A stretch of 64,000 nt of DNA from Sphingomonas sp. PsM26 (GCA_030433805.1 JARUXA010000007.1:1-64000), one strand, 5' to 3'. Shown: positions 7,681 to 16,467, numbered from the stretch's first letter. Numbers and translations are program-made. Notes: generated by a model from the sequence alone, not told the origin.

Positions 7681-9762
7681 TCAGCCGATACTCCCGAGCG
7701 CGCGCACCCGCGCCCGCGCGTGGATTTCGTTCTGCGACAGGACCACGGTCGCCGGGCGGACACGCTCGATCACCGAGCGGACGAACGGGCGGATCGAGGG
7801 GTTGGTGAGCAGGCACGGGATCTCGCCCTCGCCCGCCAGCCGGTCGAACGTCTCGCGCACCGCGGCGATGAACCCCTGGAGTGCGGAGGGGGCCATCGCC
7901 AGCTGGCGCTCGTCGCCCTGGCCGATGATGCTTTCGGCGAAGGCCATGTCCCAGTCGGGGGACAAAGTGACGATCGGGATCGCGCCATCCATCGCCTGCT
8001 GCGCCGAAATCTGCCGCGCGAGGCGGGCACGGACGTGTTCGGTCATCTGCGTCAGATTGGCGGTGATCGGCGCGGCCTCGGCGATGCCCTCGAGGATCGT
8101 CGGGATGTCGCGGATCGACACGCCTTCGCTCAGCAGATTCTGCAGGATGCGTTGCACCCCCGAGACCGAGATCCGCGACGGCACGATCTCCGCGACCAGC
8201 TTGGCCGAATCCGGATGGATTTCGCCGAGCAGCTTCTGCACTTCGGTGTAACTCAGCAGATCGGCGATGCTGCCCTTCACCAGCTCGGTCAAATGCGTCG
8301 TGATGATCGTTCCCGCATCGACCACGGTGAGCCCGCGGAACCCCGCTTCTTCGCGCAGGTCGCGGTCGATCCACAAAGCGGGCAGGTTGAAGACGGGTTC
8401 GCGCGTCGCTTCGCCCGGGATGCCGACCTGGCCGCCGCCGGGGTTGATGACGAGCAGCCGATCGAGCCGGATCTCGCCGCGCGCCGCCTCGGTTTCCTTG
8501 ATCGTGACGAGATATTCGTCGGGCTTGAGCGCGAGATTGTCGATGATCCGCACCGCGGGCAGCACGAAGCCGAACTCGGTCGCCATCTGCCGCCTTAGCG
8601 CGCGGACCTGATCGTCGAGCCGCGGCTCGCGCGCGGCATCGTTGATGATCGGGAGCAGGCCGTAGCCGATCTCGATCCGCACCGCGTCGATCGCGAGCGT
8701 GCGCGAGATCGGTTCCTCGGCGTTCGCGGACTCCGCCGCCTCGGCAGCCGCGCTGGCGGCGGCGGCGCGCGCGGCCGTGACGGTGGCGGCGCGCGACAGC
8801 GACCAGGCGGCATAGCCCGCCAATCCGGAGAACAAGGCGAACGGCACGAACGGCAAGCCCGGCAGCAGCGCAAGCGCGCCCATCAGCGCGGACACCATGC
8901 CGAACGCCTTGGGATAGCGCCCGAGCTGTTCGCCGAGCGCGGCACCGGTCTTGCCCGCGATCCCGCCCTTGGAGACGAGCAGCCCCGCCGCCATCGACAC
9001 GATCAGCGCGGGGATCTGGCTGACCAGCCCGTCGCCGATCGTCAGCAGCGTATAGGTGTGGAAGGCTTCGCCGAACGGCACGCCGTGGATCGCGACGCCG
9101 ATGATCAGCCCGACGACCACGTTGATCGCAGTGATCAGCAACGCAGCGATCGCGTCGCCCTTCACGAACTTGGAGGCACCGTCCATCGCGCCGTAGAAGC
9201 CGCTTTCGGCCTCGACCTCGCTGCGGCGGTCGCGCGCCTGTTGCTCGGTGATCATGCCGGCGGACAGATCCGCGTCGATCGCCATCTGCTTGCCGGGCAT
9301 CGCATCCAGGCTGAACCGCGCCGCGACTTCGGCGATGCGGCCCGCACCCTTGGTGATGACGACGAAGTTGATGACGACGAGGATCGCGAAGATGGTGAGC
9401 CCGATCACGGTCTCGCCGCCGATCAGGAATTCGCCGAACGCGCCGATCACCCCGCCCGCCGCTTGCGCGCCTTCGTGCCCATGCGCGAGGATCAACCGCG
9501 TCGAGGCGAGGTTGAGCCCCAGTCGCAGCATCGTCGCGATCAGCAGGATCGTCGGGAAGGCGGACAATTGCAGCGGCTTTTCGATGAACAGCGCGGTCAT
9601 CAGGATCATCACCGACAGCGTGATCGACAGCGCGAGCCCGAGATCGAGCAGCCATGCGGGCATCGGCAGGATCAGCATCGCGATGATCGCGACGACGCCG
9701 ATCGCGAGCGCCATGTCGCGGTTCGCGCCGATCCGCGCGAGCATCTGGTTGAGCGCGGGCAT
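7681..9762 (-). CDS. flhA: Flagellar export gate protein FlhA
   Basis: 693 residues, normal for FlhA. The N-terminal half has about eight membrane helices and the FHIPEP signature 'RIAEVAARFSLDAMPGKQMA' with the following 'IDADL'. The C-terminal half is the cytoplasmic chaperone/substrate-docking domain. It is the proton-driven gate of the flagellar type III export apparatus in the inner membrane. The ATG at 9762 lies three nt after the flbD stop, so it is the last gene of the fliF-fliN-flbD-flhA unit and likely translationally coupled. Confidence 0.97.
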   Translation of the reverse strand: MPALNQMLARIGANRDMALAIGVVAIIAMLILPMPAWLLDLGLALSITLSVMILMTALFIEKPLQLSAFPTILLIATMLRLGLNLASTRLILAHGHEGAQAAGGVIGAFGEFLIGGETVIGLTIFAILVVINFVVITKGAGRIAEVAARFSLDAMPGKQMAIDADLSAGMITEQQARDRRSEVEAESGFYGAMDGASKFVKGDAIAALLITAINVVVGLIIGVAIHGVPFGEAFHTYTLLTIGDGLVSQIPALIVSMAAGLLVSKGGIAGKTGAALGEQLGRYPKAFGMVSALMGALALLPGLPFVPFALFSGLAGYAAWSLSRAATVTAARAAAASAAAEAAESANAEEPISRTLAIDAVRIEIGYGLLPIINDAAREPRLDDQVRALRRQMATEFGFVLPAVRIIDNLALKPDEYLVTIKETEAARGEIRLDRLLVINPGGGQVGIPGEATREPVFNLPALWIDRDLREEAGFRGLTVVDAGTIITTHLTELVKGSIADLLSYTEVQKLLGEIHPDSAKLVAEIVPSRISVSGVQRILQNLLSEGVSIRDIPTILEGIAEAAPITANLTQMTEHVRARLARQISAQQAMDGAIPIVTLSPDWDMAFAESIIGQGDERQLAMAPSALQGFIAAVRETFDRLAGEGEIPCLLTNPSIRPFVRSVIERVRPATVVLSQNEIHARARVRALGSIG

Positions 9763-9765
9763 CGC

Positions 9766-11067
9766 TTACAGCGCCGGGGTCACGGCGATTCCCGCCTCGA
9801 CGAAGGTTTTCAACTTGTTGCGCATCGTCCGCACCGAGATGCCGAGGATCTGCGACGCCGATGTGCGGTTGCCGCGGCACCGTTCCAGCGTCAGCAGGAT
9901 CAGGTCGCGTTCGACGTCCTCGACCGTGCGGCCGACCAGCGCGCCCATCTCGGCCGGGCCGTTCGCGCTCGCGGCGCTTGCGGCGATGCAGGAACCGTCC
10001 GCCAAGACCAGGGCGCTGGGCAGAATGTCGGGGCCGGTGCTCAGCAACACCGCGCGGTGCATGACGTCCTGCAGTTCGGCGACATTGCCCGGCCAGTCAT
10101 AGCCGCCGAGCAGGCGACACGTCTGGTCTGCCAGCACCGGATCGGCATGGCCTTCCGATGCCGCGAAGCTCGACGCGAAACTGCGCGCGAGCAACACGAT
10201 ATCGCCGCCACGCGCGCGGAGCGGCGGCAGCACGATCGTCGCCAGCGCGAAGCGCGCGAGCAGGTCTGCGCGGAACCGCCCGGCATCGACCAGCGTGTCC
10301 AGCGCGCGGCGCGCGCTTGCGATCATGCGGGGCGCGCCCGGCTCGTCGATCGCGTTCAGCAGGCGTGCCTGCAAGGCGGCGGGCAGCACTTCGATATCGC
10401 GCAGGAATACGGTGCCGCCACGCGCGGTCGTCATCGCACCCCGCCGTTGCGCACGCGCGGTGGGGAAGGCGGTGCCGTCATGGCCGAACAGTTCGTATTC
10501 GAGAATGTCGGGGGCGACCCCGGCGCATTCGATCGTCACGAACGTTCCGCCGCCGCGCCCGGCCTGATGAATCGCCTGTGCGACGCGTTCCTTGCCGGTG
10601 CCGCGCTCGCCGGTCAGCAGGATCGGGGCGTGGCTCGCGCCCATCGCGCGGGCAAAGTCCAGCGCGCGCCGGAAGGCCGGGTGCTCGCCGATCAGCGGGC
10701 CGACCGGAAGGGCGGCGATCTCGCGGATCGCTGCGGCGATCAGCTCGCGATCGGGGGGCAGGGGTACATAATCCCGCGCGCCCGCACGGATCGCCGCGAC
10801 CGCGCGCGCCGCCGATGCGTCGATCCCGCACGCGATGACGGGAACCGCGAACCGCTCGGTGGCAAGATCCGCGAGGAACCCGCAGACGTCGGTCGCGATG
10901 TCGATCATCACCAGCGCGGCGCCCTGTTCGCGCAGGCACGCAAGCGCCGCTTCGACCGTGGTCGCGGTCGCGACTTCGGCCCCTGCGTCACGCGCCATCC
11001 CGGCGGCGACGTGAAACGCGCCATCGGCGGGGCCGACGAGCAGCATCCGGACGATCGATCCCGCCAC
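9766..11067 (-). CDS. flbD: FlbD-like flagellar AAA+ regulator with degenerate GAFTGA
   Basis: 433 residues. Domains: degenerate receiver-like region (1-115), AAA+ (about 125-350) and Fis-type HTH at the C-terminus (about 385-425). Walker A is intact (GERGTGKE, 153-160). The sigma-54-contact loop reads GTAFPTA (198-204) instead of GAFTGA, and Walker B reads TVFLRDI where FLDEI is usual, so both mechanochemical signatures are altered. In Caulobacter, FlbD with FliX couples flagellar assembly to late flagellar gene expression; fliX is also in this window. The frame opens with GTG 11067, five bp after the fliN stop; ATG 11046 is an alternative start. Confidence 0.88.
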   Translation of the reverse strand: MAGSIVRMLLVGPADGAFHVAAGMARDAGAEVATATTVEAALACLREQGAALVMIDIATDVCGFLADLATERFAVPVIACGIDASAARAVAAIRAGARDYVPLPPDRELIAAAIREIAALPVGPLIGEHPAFRRALDFARAMGASHAPILLTGERGTGKERVAQAIHQAGRGGGTFVTIECAGVAPDILEYELFGHDGTAFPTARAQRRGAMTTARGGTVFLRDIEVLPAALQARLLNAIDEPGAPRMIASARRALDTLVDAGRFRADLLARFALATIVLPPLRARGGDIVLLARSFASSFAASEGHADPVLADQTCRLLGGYDWPGNVAELQDVMHRAVLLSTGPDILPSALVLADGSCIAASAASANGPAEMGALVGRTVEDVERDLILLTLERCRGNRTSASQILGISVRTMRNKLKTFVEAGIAVTPAL

Positions 11068-11071
11068 GCGC

Positions 11072-11464
11072 TCAGCGCCCCGCCCGGACGATTTCGGTCA
11101 GCGTCACGCCCAGCGCATGGTCGACCAGCACGACTTCGCCGCGCGCGACCAGTCGGTCGTTGACGAACACGTCGACCGGTTCGCCGACGCGGCGATCGAG
11201 TTCGAACACCATGCCCGTCGACAGGCCGAGCAGATCCCCGACGGGCATCTGCGCGCGGCCCAGCACCGCCTGAACCTTGACCGGAACTTCGTGCACCGCC
11301 TCCAGCCCGGTCGGTCCGGCGTGATGCGGGCTCGCGGGGAGATCGTCGAGCTCCTGGAAGACCGACGCCATCGCATCGTCCCCGCCGCCGCCCAGCATCG
11401 CGAGATCGTGCGACACCGGATCGCCTTCGGGAAAGGGCTGGTCGGACATGCTCTGCTCCATCAT
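11072..11464 (-). CDS. fliN: Flagellar motor switch protein FliN
   Basis: 130 residues. The C-terminal 75 residues are a SpoA/FliN domain: 'VHEVPVKVQAVLGRAQMPVGDLL', 'VFELDR', 'PVDVFVNDRLVARGEV' and 'LGVTLTEIV'. FliN forms the lower C-ring, binds FliH and sets rotation sense. It lies 13 bp after fliF and overlaps neither neighbour. The start at 11464 is part of a duplicated TCATGCGTTCATCC, so MSDQPFPEG at 11449 is an alternative. Confidence 0.95.
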   Translation of the reverse strand: MMEQSMSDQPFPEGDPVSHDLAMLGGGGDDAMASVFQELDDLPASPHHAGPTGLEAVHEVPVKVQAVLGRAQMPVGDLLGLSTGMVFELDRRVGEPVDVFVNDRLVARGEVVLVDHALGVTLTEIVRAGR

Positions 11465-11477
11465 GCGTTCATCCCCA

Positions 11478-13097
11478 TCATGCGTTCATCCACTGCCTGA
11501 GCACCGCTGCGGCTTCGGGCGGGCTTGCCGCCACGCTGTCCCCGATCTTCTTGAGAACCGACGCCTTCACGCGGCCATCGACTTGCGCGACGGTAATTTC
11601 ATGGTCGAGCAACGGCTGGTCGCTTTGCGACGCCTGCAAGGCTTCGAGCTGGCGCAGCGCCTCGGGATCGCCGCCCGCCGCCTGTTCGGCGATCGCGAGC
11701 ATCTCGGCCTGCTGGTCCGCCAGCGCGGCTTGCGCGGCTTCGGGGTCCTCCGCCGGAACCGGCTCGCGTCGGGCGCGGATCATGCGTAGCGCGATCAGCC
11801 CGACCCCGGCGATCACCAGCAGCTTGATGAGCCCGATCACCTGATCCGACGTCACCACCGACCACCATGCGCTCTTGCCGTCGGCCAGCGCATCGTCCGC
11901 GGCGAACGCCATGCTTTCGATGACCACGCTGTCGCCACGTTGCGCGTCCAGCCCGACCGTATTTTCGACCAGCCGGGTCAGCCGCTGGATCTGCGGCGCG
12001 GGCAGTCCCTTCGCCCCGCCGTCGACCATCACCGCGACCGACAGCCGGTTGACCTTGCCGGGCGCGCGGACGACCACGCTGTGCGTTGCGCTGTTCGAAT
12101 AGGTCGTGTCCTCGGATGTTTCCTTGCGCGCGGTCTGGCGCGTGTCGCTGCCGCCCGCCGCCGGGGGTTGCCCCTGCGCTTCCGGGAGCTGCGTCGCGAC
12201 GCTCGCCGCGCCGGTGTCCTGCAGCTCGCGATCCTGGTTGTCGCTGTCGACCGTCACCTGATGCGCGATGACTTGCTTGTCGGGATCGAACACGGTCGAA
12301 TCTTCGCGCGTCTGGTCGCGCTCGATCTGCGCCGACACTTCGGCGCGCACCTTGCCCTGGCCGACGATCGGCTCGAGCAAGGCGATGATCTGGTCGCGCA
12401 GTTTCGCCTCGACCTGCGCCTGACGGGTGTCGGCATCCGCGCCGCCCCCCGCGTTCGCCTCGCCCGCCCGCGCGAGCAGCGCGCCGGTCTGATCGACGAT
12501 CGACACCGCTTCGGGGGACAGTTCGGGAACCGCGGACGCGACCAGATAGCGGATTGACTGGATCGTCTCGCCGGGAAGGCGCCCGCGCGTCTTGACCGTG
12601 ACCGCCGCGGACGCGCGCCGCGCCTCGGCGGCGAACATCTGGCGCTCGGGCATGACGAGATGAACACGCGCATGCGTCACTGCGTCGATGCTCTGGATCG
12701 ATCGCGCGAGTTCGCCCTCGATCGCGCGGGTCTCGTCCATCTTGGCGCGCGACGCGGACACGCCGAACGGCTGTTCGGCATCCAGCACGTCATAGCCGAT
12801 CTTGCCGCCCAGCCGGTCCCCGGCGAGCGTCATGCGGAGTGCCGCGACCTTGTCCTGTGGTGCCATCACCGCGCTGCCGTCGGCGGACAATTGGAATGGA
12901 ATGTTCTGTGCGCGCAGCTTCTCGCCGATCGCGGCGGCGGCGGAGGGGTCGAGGTCGGTATACAGGAACGCCATCGTGCGATCCTCGCCCCGCAACGCGA
13001 CCGCGCCCAGCACCGCGAGCAGTGCCGCGGCGACCACGCCCATGATGATCAGGCGTTTGGGCCCCAATTGGGCCATCAGATTGCGGACCTGCTCCAA
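11478..13097 (-). CDS. fliF: Flagellar MS-ring protein FliF
   Basis: 539 residues with the family layout: N-terminal membrane helix (about 16-36), YscJ/FliF ring-building domains, a Gln/Thr-rich periplasmic region, second membrane helix (about 435-455) and a short cytoplasmic tail ending LRQWMNA that docks FliG. The open frame begins at TTG 13097; ATG 13076 (MAQLGPK) is an alternative, and neither has an ideal ribosome site. Unusually, fliF is not next to fliG: it heads a separate unit behind a TATAAT-like promoter and a terminator. Confidence 0.95.
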   Translation of the reverse strand: MEQVRNLMAQLGPKRLIIMGVVAAALLAVLGAVALRGEDRTMAFLYTDLDPSAAAAIGEKLRAQNIPFQLSADGSAVMAPQDKVAALRMTLAGDRLGGKIGYDVLDAEQPFGVSASRAKMDETRAIEGELARSIQSIDAVTHARVHLVMPERQMFAAEARRASAAVTVKTRGRLPGETIQSIRYLVASAVPELSPEAVSIVDQTGALLARAGEANAGGGADADTRQAQVEAKLRDQIIALLEPIVGQGKVRAEVSAQIERDQTREDSTVFDPDKQVIAHQVTVDSDNQDRELQDTGAASVATQLPEAQGQPPAAGGSDTRQTARKETSEDTTYSNSATHSVVVRAPGKVNRLSVAVMVDGGAKGLPAPQIQRLTRLVENTVGLDAQRGDSVVIESMAFAADDALADGKSAWWSVVTSDQVIGLIKLLVIAGVGLIALRMIRARREPVPAEDPEAAQAALADQQAEMLAIAEQAAGGDPEALRQLEALQASQSDQPLLDHEITVAQVDGRVKASVLKKIGDSVAASPPEAAAVLRQWMNA

Positions 13098-13134
13098 CCC
13101 CGACCCCGTTGCTTTACGAGGCAGTGGCCCCGCT

Positions 13135-13147
13135 TTGGCAAATTATA
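13135..13147 (-). promoter_or_regulatory. Putative -10 promoter element of fliF
   Basis: On the minus strand a perfect TATAAT (plus 13142-13147) lies 45 bp before the TTG start of fliF. No good TTGACA box is visible at 17-18 bp spacing, so activator dependence is possible. The same TATAAT appears upstream of fliG. Confidence 0.5.
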
Positions 13148-13180
13148 GGCAGGATGCGGGGCGGCAGGTCTTGCCGGGGG

Positions 13181-13206
13181 GAAAAACTTGCCGGGTCGGG
13201 CCCGGC
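13181..13206 (-). terminator. Terminator after the GGDEF/EAL gene
   Basis: Read on the minus strand: GCCGGG-CCCGA-CCCGGC followed by AAGTTTTTC, starting eight nt after the enzyme's stop. The stem is short but GC-only and the U-tract is good. It separates the fliG-fliH-hnoX-GGDEF/EAL unit from fliF. Confidence 0.7.
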
Positions 13207-13213
13207 TGGGCGA

Positions 13214-15217
13214 TCAGCGTTCGAGCAGCGCCGCGGCGTGGCTGGCGAGGGCGGGGCGGCCGAAATGATAGCCCTGGCCGAGCTCGCATCCCAGTTCGAT
13301 CAGCAACTGCGCCTGTGCCGGGGTCTCGATCCCTTCCGCGACGATCGTCATCCCGATCGTCCGCGCCAGCGCGACGATTGCACGGACGATGCCGTCCCCC
13401 TTGCCCTGGCCGTCCATCGCCATGACGAAGCTGCGATCGATCTTGAGCACGTCGAACGGCAGCCGGTGCAGCGACGACAGCGACGAGAAGCCCGTGCCGA
13501 AATCATCGAGGCTGGTTTGTACGCCCCATTTGCGGATTTCCTGGATCACCGCGCACGTATGCTCGATATCGACGATCGCGGTGCTTTCGGTCAGTTCCAG
13601 CCGAATCCGCGTCGGTTCGACCCCCGTTTCGAGGACGATCTGGCGGACTCGCGCCGCAAACCCTGGTTGCGCGAACTGGCGGGCGGCGATGTTGATGCTG
13701 ATGAACGGGGCTTGCCCACCGGTCGCTGGCCAGCTGGCGGCGGTGGCGCATGCTTCGCGCAGCACCCAATCGCCAAGGAACAGGATCAGTCCGCTGCTCT
13801 CCGCGACGTCGATGAAGTCGGCTGGTAGCAGTCGACCCCGAAGCGGATGGTTCCAGCGAATCAAGGCTTCGAACCCGCGAACGGCCTCGGTTGCATCGAG
13901 CGTCACGATCGGCTGGTAATCGAGTTCGAACTCTTCGCGTTCGATCGCGTCGCGCAATTCGTTGGTCAGCCGCGCCCGATCCCGCAGCGTTTCGCCGAGC
14001 GCGTCGGTGAATCCGACGGTCCGGCCACGCCCGCCCGCCTTCGCCTCGTACATCGCGAGATCCGCGTCCCGCAGCAACTGGTCGACGTTGACGTGTGCGG
14101 CGGAGCCGATCGCATAGCCGATCGACGCGCCGACGTGCGCGGATTCGCTGGTCGACCCGAGGTTTTCGTCGAGCGCGCGGTGAAGCGCGGCGGCGATCAT
14201 GTCGATCACGCCGCGCGTGGCGAGGTTCTCGCCGGCGAGGTCCTCGACGAGGATCGTGAATTCATCGCCCCCCATGCGCGCCGAGGAGAAGCGCACGCCA
14301 CCAAGGCCACACCCCCCTGTCGTTTCCAGCCGGGCCAGCGCGTCGCGCAACGCCCGCGCGACGCGGATCAGGACGCGGTCTCCGGCATGATGACCGAGCG
14401 TATCGTTGACGAGCTTGAACCCGTCGAGATCGAGCACCAGCACCGCAAGCGCATGACGGCGCGCGGGGGCAAGGCGCTCGAAGCTTTCCTGCAACCGGTC
14501 GTTGAACAGCGCACGGTTCGGCAGGCCGGTCAGCGGATCGTGGAGCGCATCGTGGATCAGCGCGCGTTGCGCACGGTCGCGTTCGAACACACGGCCCAGT
14601 TGCACGCCCGCCTGTTCGAGGATCTCGACGATCTCGGGATCCTCGGTAACCGTTTGCCGCATGTAGAATTCGAGGACGGCGACGACCTCATCCCCCGCCA
14701 GCACGGGGAACGCACATCCTGTCCCCAGGTCGCAGTGCAGCGCTTCCGCCGCGCGGACGAACATCGATGAGTTACCGAGATCGGCGATCCATTCCGACCG
14801 GCCTTTTGCAAGGACGCGACCCGGCAGCCCCTCGCCGGTCGTGAAGCGCGCCCGGCGCGACGCCTCGATGAAGGCCATGACGCCGCTTGCATCGGTCGCC
14901 CGCCAGATGTCGCAGCCCTCGACGTAGCTGCGGTCTTCCGACACCATCAGGACGTTGCCGATCGTCCAGTTCATCCGCTCGCAGATCGCCTCCAGCGCCG
15001 CCGCCAACGCCTCGGGGATCGTGCGTGCACGGTTTGCGACGCCGGTGATGTGCTGGAGCAATTGCAGCCGCTGCTTGCTGTCATACAGCGTGCGCAGGCC
15101 ATGCTCGGCGATCCGTTCGGCTTCGAGCCGAGCGGTGCGCTCGCGGTGTGCGGTGCGTTCGGCGCGCGCGAGGCGCGTTTCGACCGATGGTGGTTCCGCC
15201 ACCAGGGCGTGTATCAT
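13214..15217 (-). CDS. GAF-GGDEF-EAL c-di-GMP enzyme, partner of H-NOX
   Basis: 667 residues from the ATG at 15217, chosen because it overlaps the H-NOX stop as ATGA (translational coupling); the longer frame to 15343 would lie inside the H-NOX gene. Domains: short coiled coil (8-48), GAF-like (about 58-208), GGDEF (about 220-385, motif GGDEF 316-320) and EAL (about 420-665, EAL 450-452). The GGDEF signature is intact but the inhibitory RxxD site has become RFSS. The EAL domain keeps the key motifs: 'SINIAARQF', 'ELTES', 'DDFGTG', 'LKIDRSF', 'AEGIE' and 'GQGYHFG'. It could therefore both make and hydrolyse c-di-GMP, with H-NOX probably setting the balance. Its place inside the flagellar operon suggests motility control. 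Confidence 0.92.
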   Translation of the reverse strand: MIHALVAEPPSVETRLARAERTAHRERTARLEAERIAEHGLRTLYDSKQRLQLLQHITGVANRARTIPEALAAALEAICERMNWTIGNVLMVSEDRSYVEGCDIWRATDASGVMAFIEASRRARFTTGEGLPGRVLAKGRSEWIADLGNSSMFVRAAEALHCDLGTGCAFPVLAGDEVVAVLEFYMRQTVTEDPEIVEILEQAGVQLGRVFERDRAQRALIHDALHDPLTGLPNRALFNDRLQESFERLAPARRHALAVLVLDLDGFKLVNDTLGHHAGDRVLIRVARALRDALARLETTGGCGLGGVRFSSARMGGDEFTILVEDLAGENLATRGVIDMIAAALHRALDENLGSTSESAHVGASIGYAIGSAAHVNVDQLLRDADLAMYEAKAGGRGRTVGFTDALGETLRDRARLTNELRDAIEREEFELDYQPIVTLDATEAVRGFEALIRWNHPLRGRLLPADFIDVAESSGLILFLGDWVLREACATAASWPATGGQAPFISINIAARQFAQPGFAARVRQIVLETGVEPTRIRLELTESTAIVDIEHTCAVIQEIRKWGVQTSLDDFGTGFSSLSSLHRLPFDVLKIDRSFVMAMDGQGKGDGIVRAIVALARTIGMTIVAEGIETPAQAQLLIELGCELGQGYHFGRPALASHAAALLER

Positions 15218-15753
15218 TCGTCCCACCGCACCCGGATGCGGCACAGGGGGCTGTCGTGGAGCATGCAGGCAAGATGCGAGATCGTCACCCGTTCCCCATA
15301 ATAGGTTGCAGCGCCCTGGATAAAGCCCTCCGCCAGCGCGCACAGCCGCCTTGGGGACTGATAGCCGATGATCAGATCACCCTCTGGCGCGGTGCTGAAC
15401 TGGAAATGCGGGCAGCCCGCGCCCGAATAGAGTTTGCGGACTTCGGGATGAATGATCTCGTTGACGCTGAGGATAAAGCTGCGCGCGCCGGGATGCCCCT
15501 CGAAGAACACGCCGTAGCGCTCGGCCAGCAGCGGGATCGCGGCGGTGCCGAACCAGCGCAGCACGTCGGCGGGCGTCGCATTGGTCGCCACGGCTGCCGT
15601 GTCGACAAGGGCGAGCAGTGTCTCGTCAGGGTAGCTGCCAAGTGAAGTGAACGCGCCGTCGATTCCCGCTGCGTCGATCAAGTCGGTCCATGTGTCCGGC
15701 CCGTGCTCGATCGCGACGGCATCCTCCAGGAGGTTGAAGATGACACCTTTCAT
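15214..15753 (-). CDS. H-NOX (heme NO/O2-binding) sensor protein
   Basis: 179 residues, the standard single-domain length. The heme ligand is H102 (IIHPEV). The heme propionate clamp YxSxR is Y131-S133-R135. It also keeps C138, H160, C163 and C171, the spacing of the zinc/redox-switch site described in Shewanella and Vibrio H-NOX. Family knowledge: stand-alone H-NOX proteins bind NO and modulate a co-encoded histidine kinase or diguanylate cyclase. Here the partner is the overlapping GGDEF/EAL gene. It lies 14 bp after fliH on the same strand, with no promoter or terminator between, so it should be cotranscribed with fliG-fliH. Confidence 0.95.
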   Translation of the reverse strand: MKGVIFNLLEDAVAIEHGPDTWTDLIDAAGIDGAFTSLGSYPDETLLALVDTAAVATNATPADVLRWFGTAAIPLLAERYGVFFEGHPGARSFILSVNEIIHPEVRKLYSGAGCPHFQFSTAPEGDLIIGYQSPRRLCALAEGFIQGAATYYGERVTISHLACMLHDSPLCRIRVRWDE

Positions 15754-15767
15754 GGACCTGCAAACCC

Positions 15768-16451
15768 TTATGAACAGCTCGATGGATGCGCCAATAAAGT
15801 TGCGAATTCGTTGCTGACCACGGCTTCGCGCGCTGCATGATCGAGGCAGGATCCGCCCTCGTCCCAGTCGATCCGCGCGTCACCGATCGCAAGCATCGGA
15901 TCGGCTTCGACATGCAGCCGCAGCTTTCGGCGATCCTGCGCCTGGCGGGTCGCGATGCGTTGCTCGATTGCTGGAAGCAGATCCGGATGAACCCGAACGA
16001 CGAGTTCGGTCCCGCGTGCCACTTGCGCGAGCGCACGCCCGATGGCGGCGTCGATCGGCGCGGCCGGATCGAGCGCGAGCGTATGTGCGGCCAGATGCGT
16101 GGCCGCGGAACGCGCAAGCGCGGCGGCGTCCTGCACCAGCTGCGCACGGGTCACATCGACCGTTTCCGTGATCGCCTCGACCCCGTCTTGGAGCGCATCG
16201 ATCGCCGCGAGCAATGCCGTTTCGCGGTCCGCGCGGGCATGGACCAGCCCCGCCTCGAACCCGTCGGCGCGCGCGCGCACGAGTTCCGCCCGATGCGCCT
16301 CCGCCTGCCGCGCCAGCTCGCCTTGCAGCAGCTCGACCTCGATCGCGAGCGAGGTCGCATCGCGTTCGGGGGCGCAACCGGGGCGTGGCGCGGGGGGCGC
16401 GGTGAAGATGCGGTCGAACGCGAACGGGCGCGCCTGGAACGACAGGTCCAT
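15768..16451 (-). CDS. fliH: Flagellar export regulator FliH (FlbE-type)
   Basis: 227 residues. Low-complexity N-terminus, then a long Ala/Glu/Arg-rich helical region (about 35-125) and a C-terminal V/F-ATPase-E-like domain with 'ELVVRVHPDLLPAIE' and 'DPMLAIGDARIDWDEGG', as in FliH. It regulates the FliI ATPase and docks it to FliN. AGGAG precedes the ATG by eight nt. It lies 16 bp after fliG. fliI is not in the window. Confidence 0.9.
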   Translation of the reverse strand: MDLSFQARPFAFDRIFTAPPAPRPGCAPERDATSLAIEVELLQGELARQAEAHRAELVRARADGFEAGLVHARADRETALLAAIDALQDGVEAITETVDVTRAQLVQDAAALARSAATHLAAHTLALDPAAPIDAAIGRALAQVARGTELVVRVHPDLLPAIEQRIATRQAQDRRKLRLHVEADPMLAIGDARIDWDEGGSCLDHAAREAVVSNEFATLLAHPSSCS

Positions 16452-16467
16452 CGATTCTACTCCTGGC

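Noticed and set aside
6235..8598. 787-codon plus-strand frame opposite the MFS and flhA genes
   Set aside because: Antisense shadow; no recognisable domains.
9058..11163. 701-codon plus-strand frame opposite flhA and flbD
   Set aside because: Composition rich in Arg/His/Gln is typical of the antisense strand of GC-rich genes; both minus-strand genes are recognised families.
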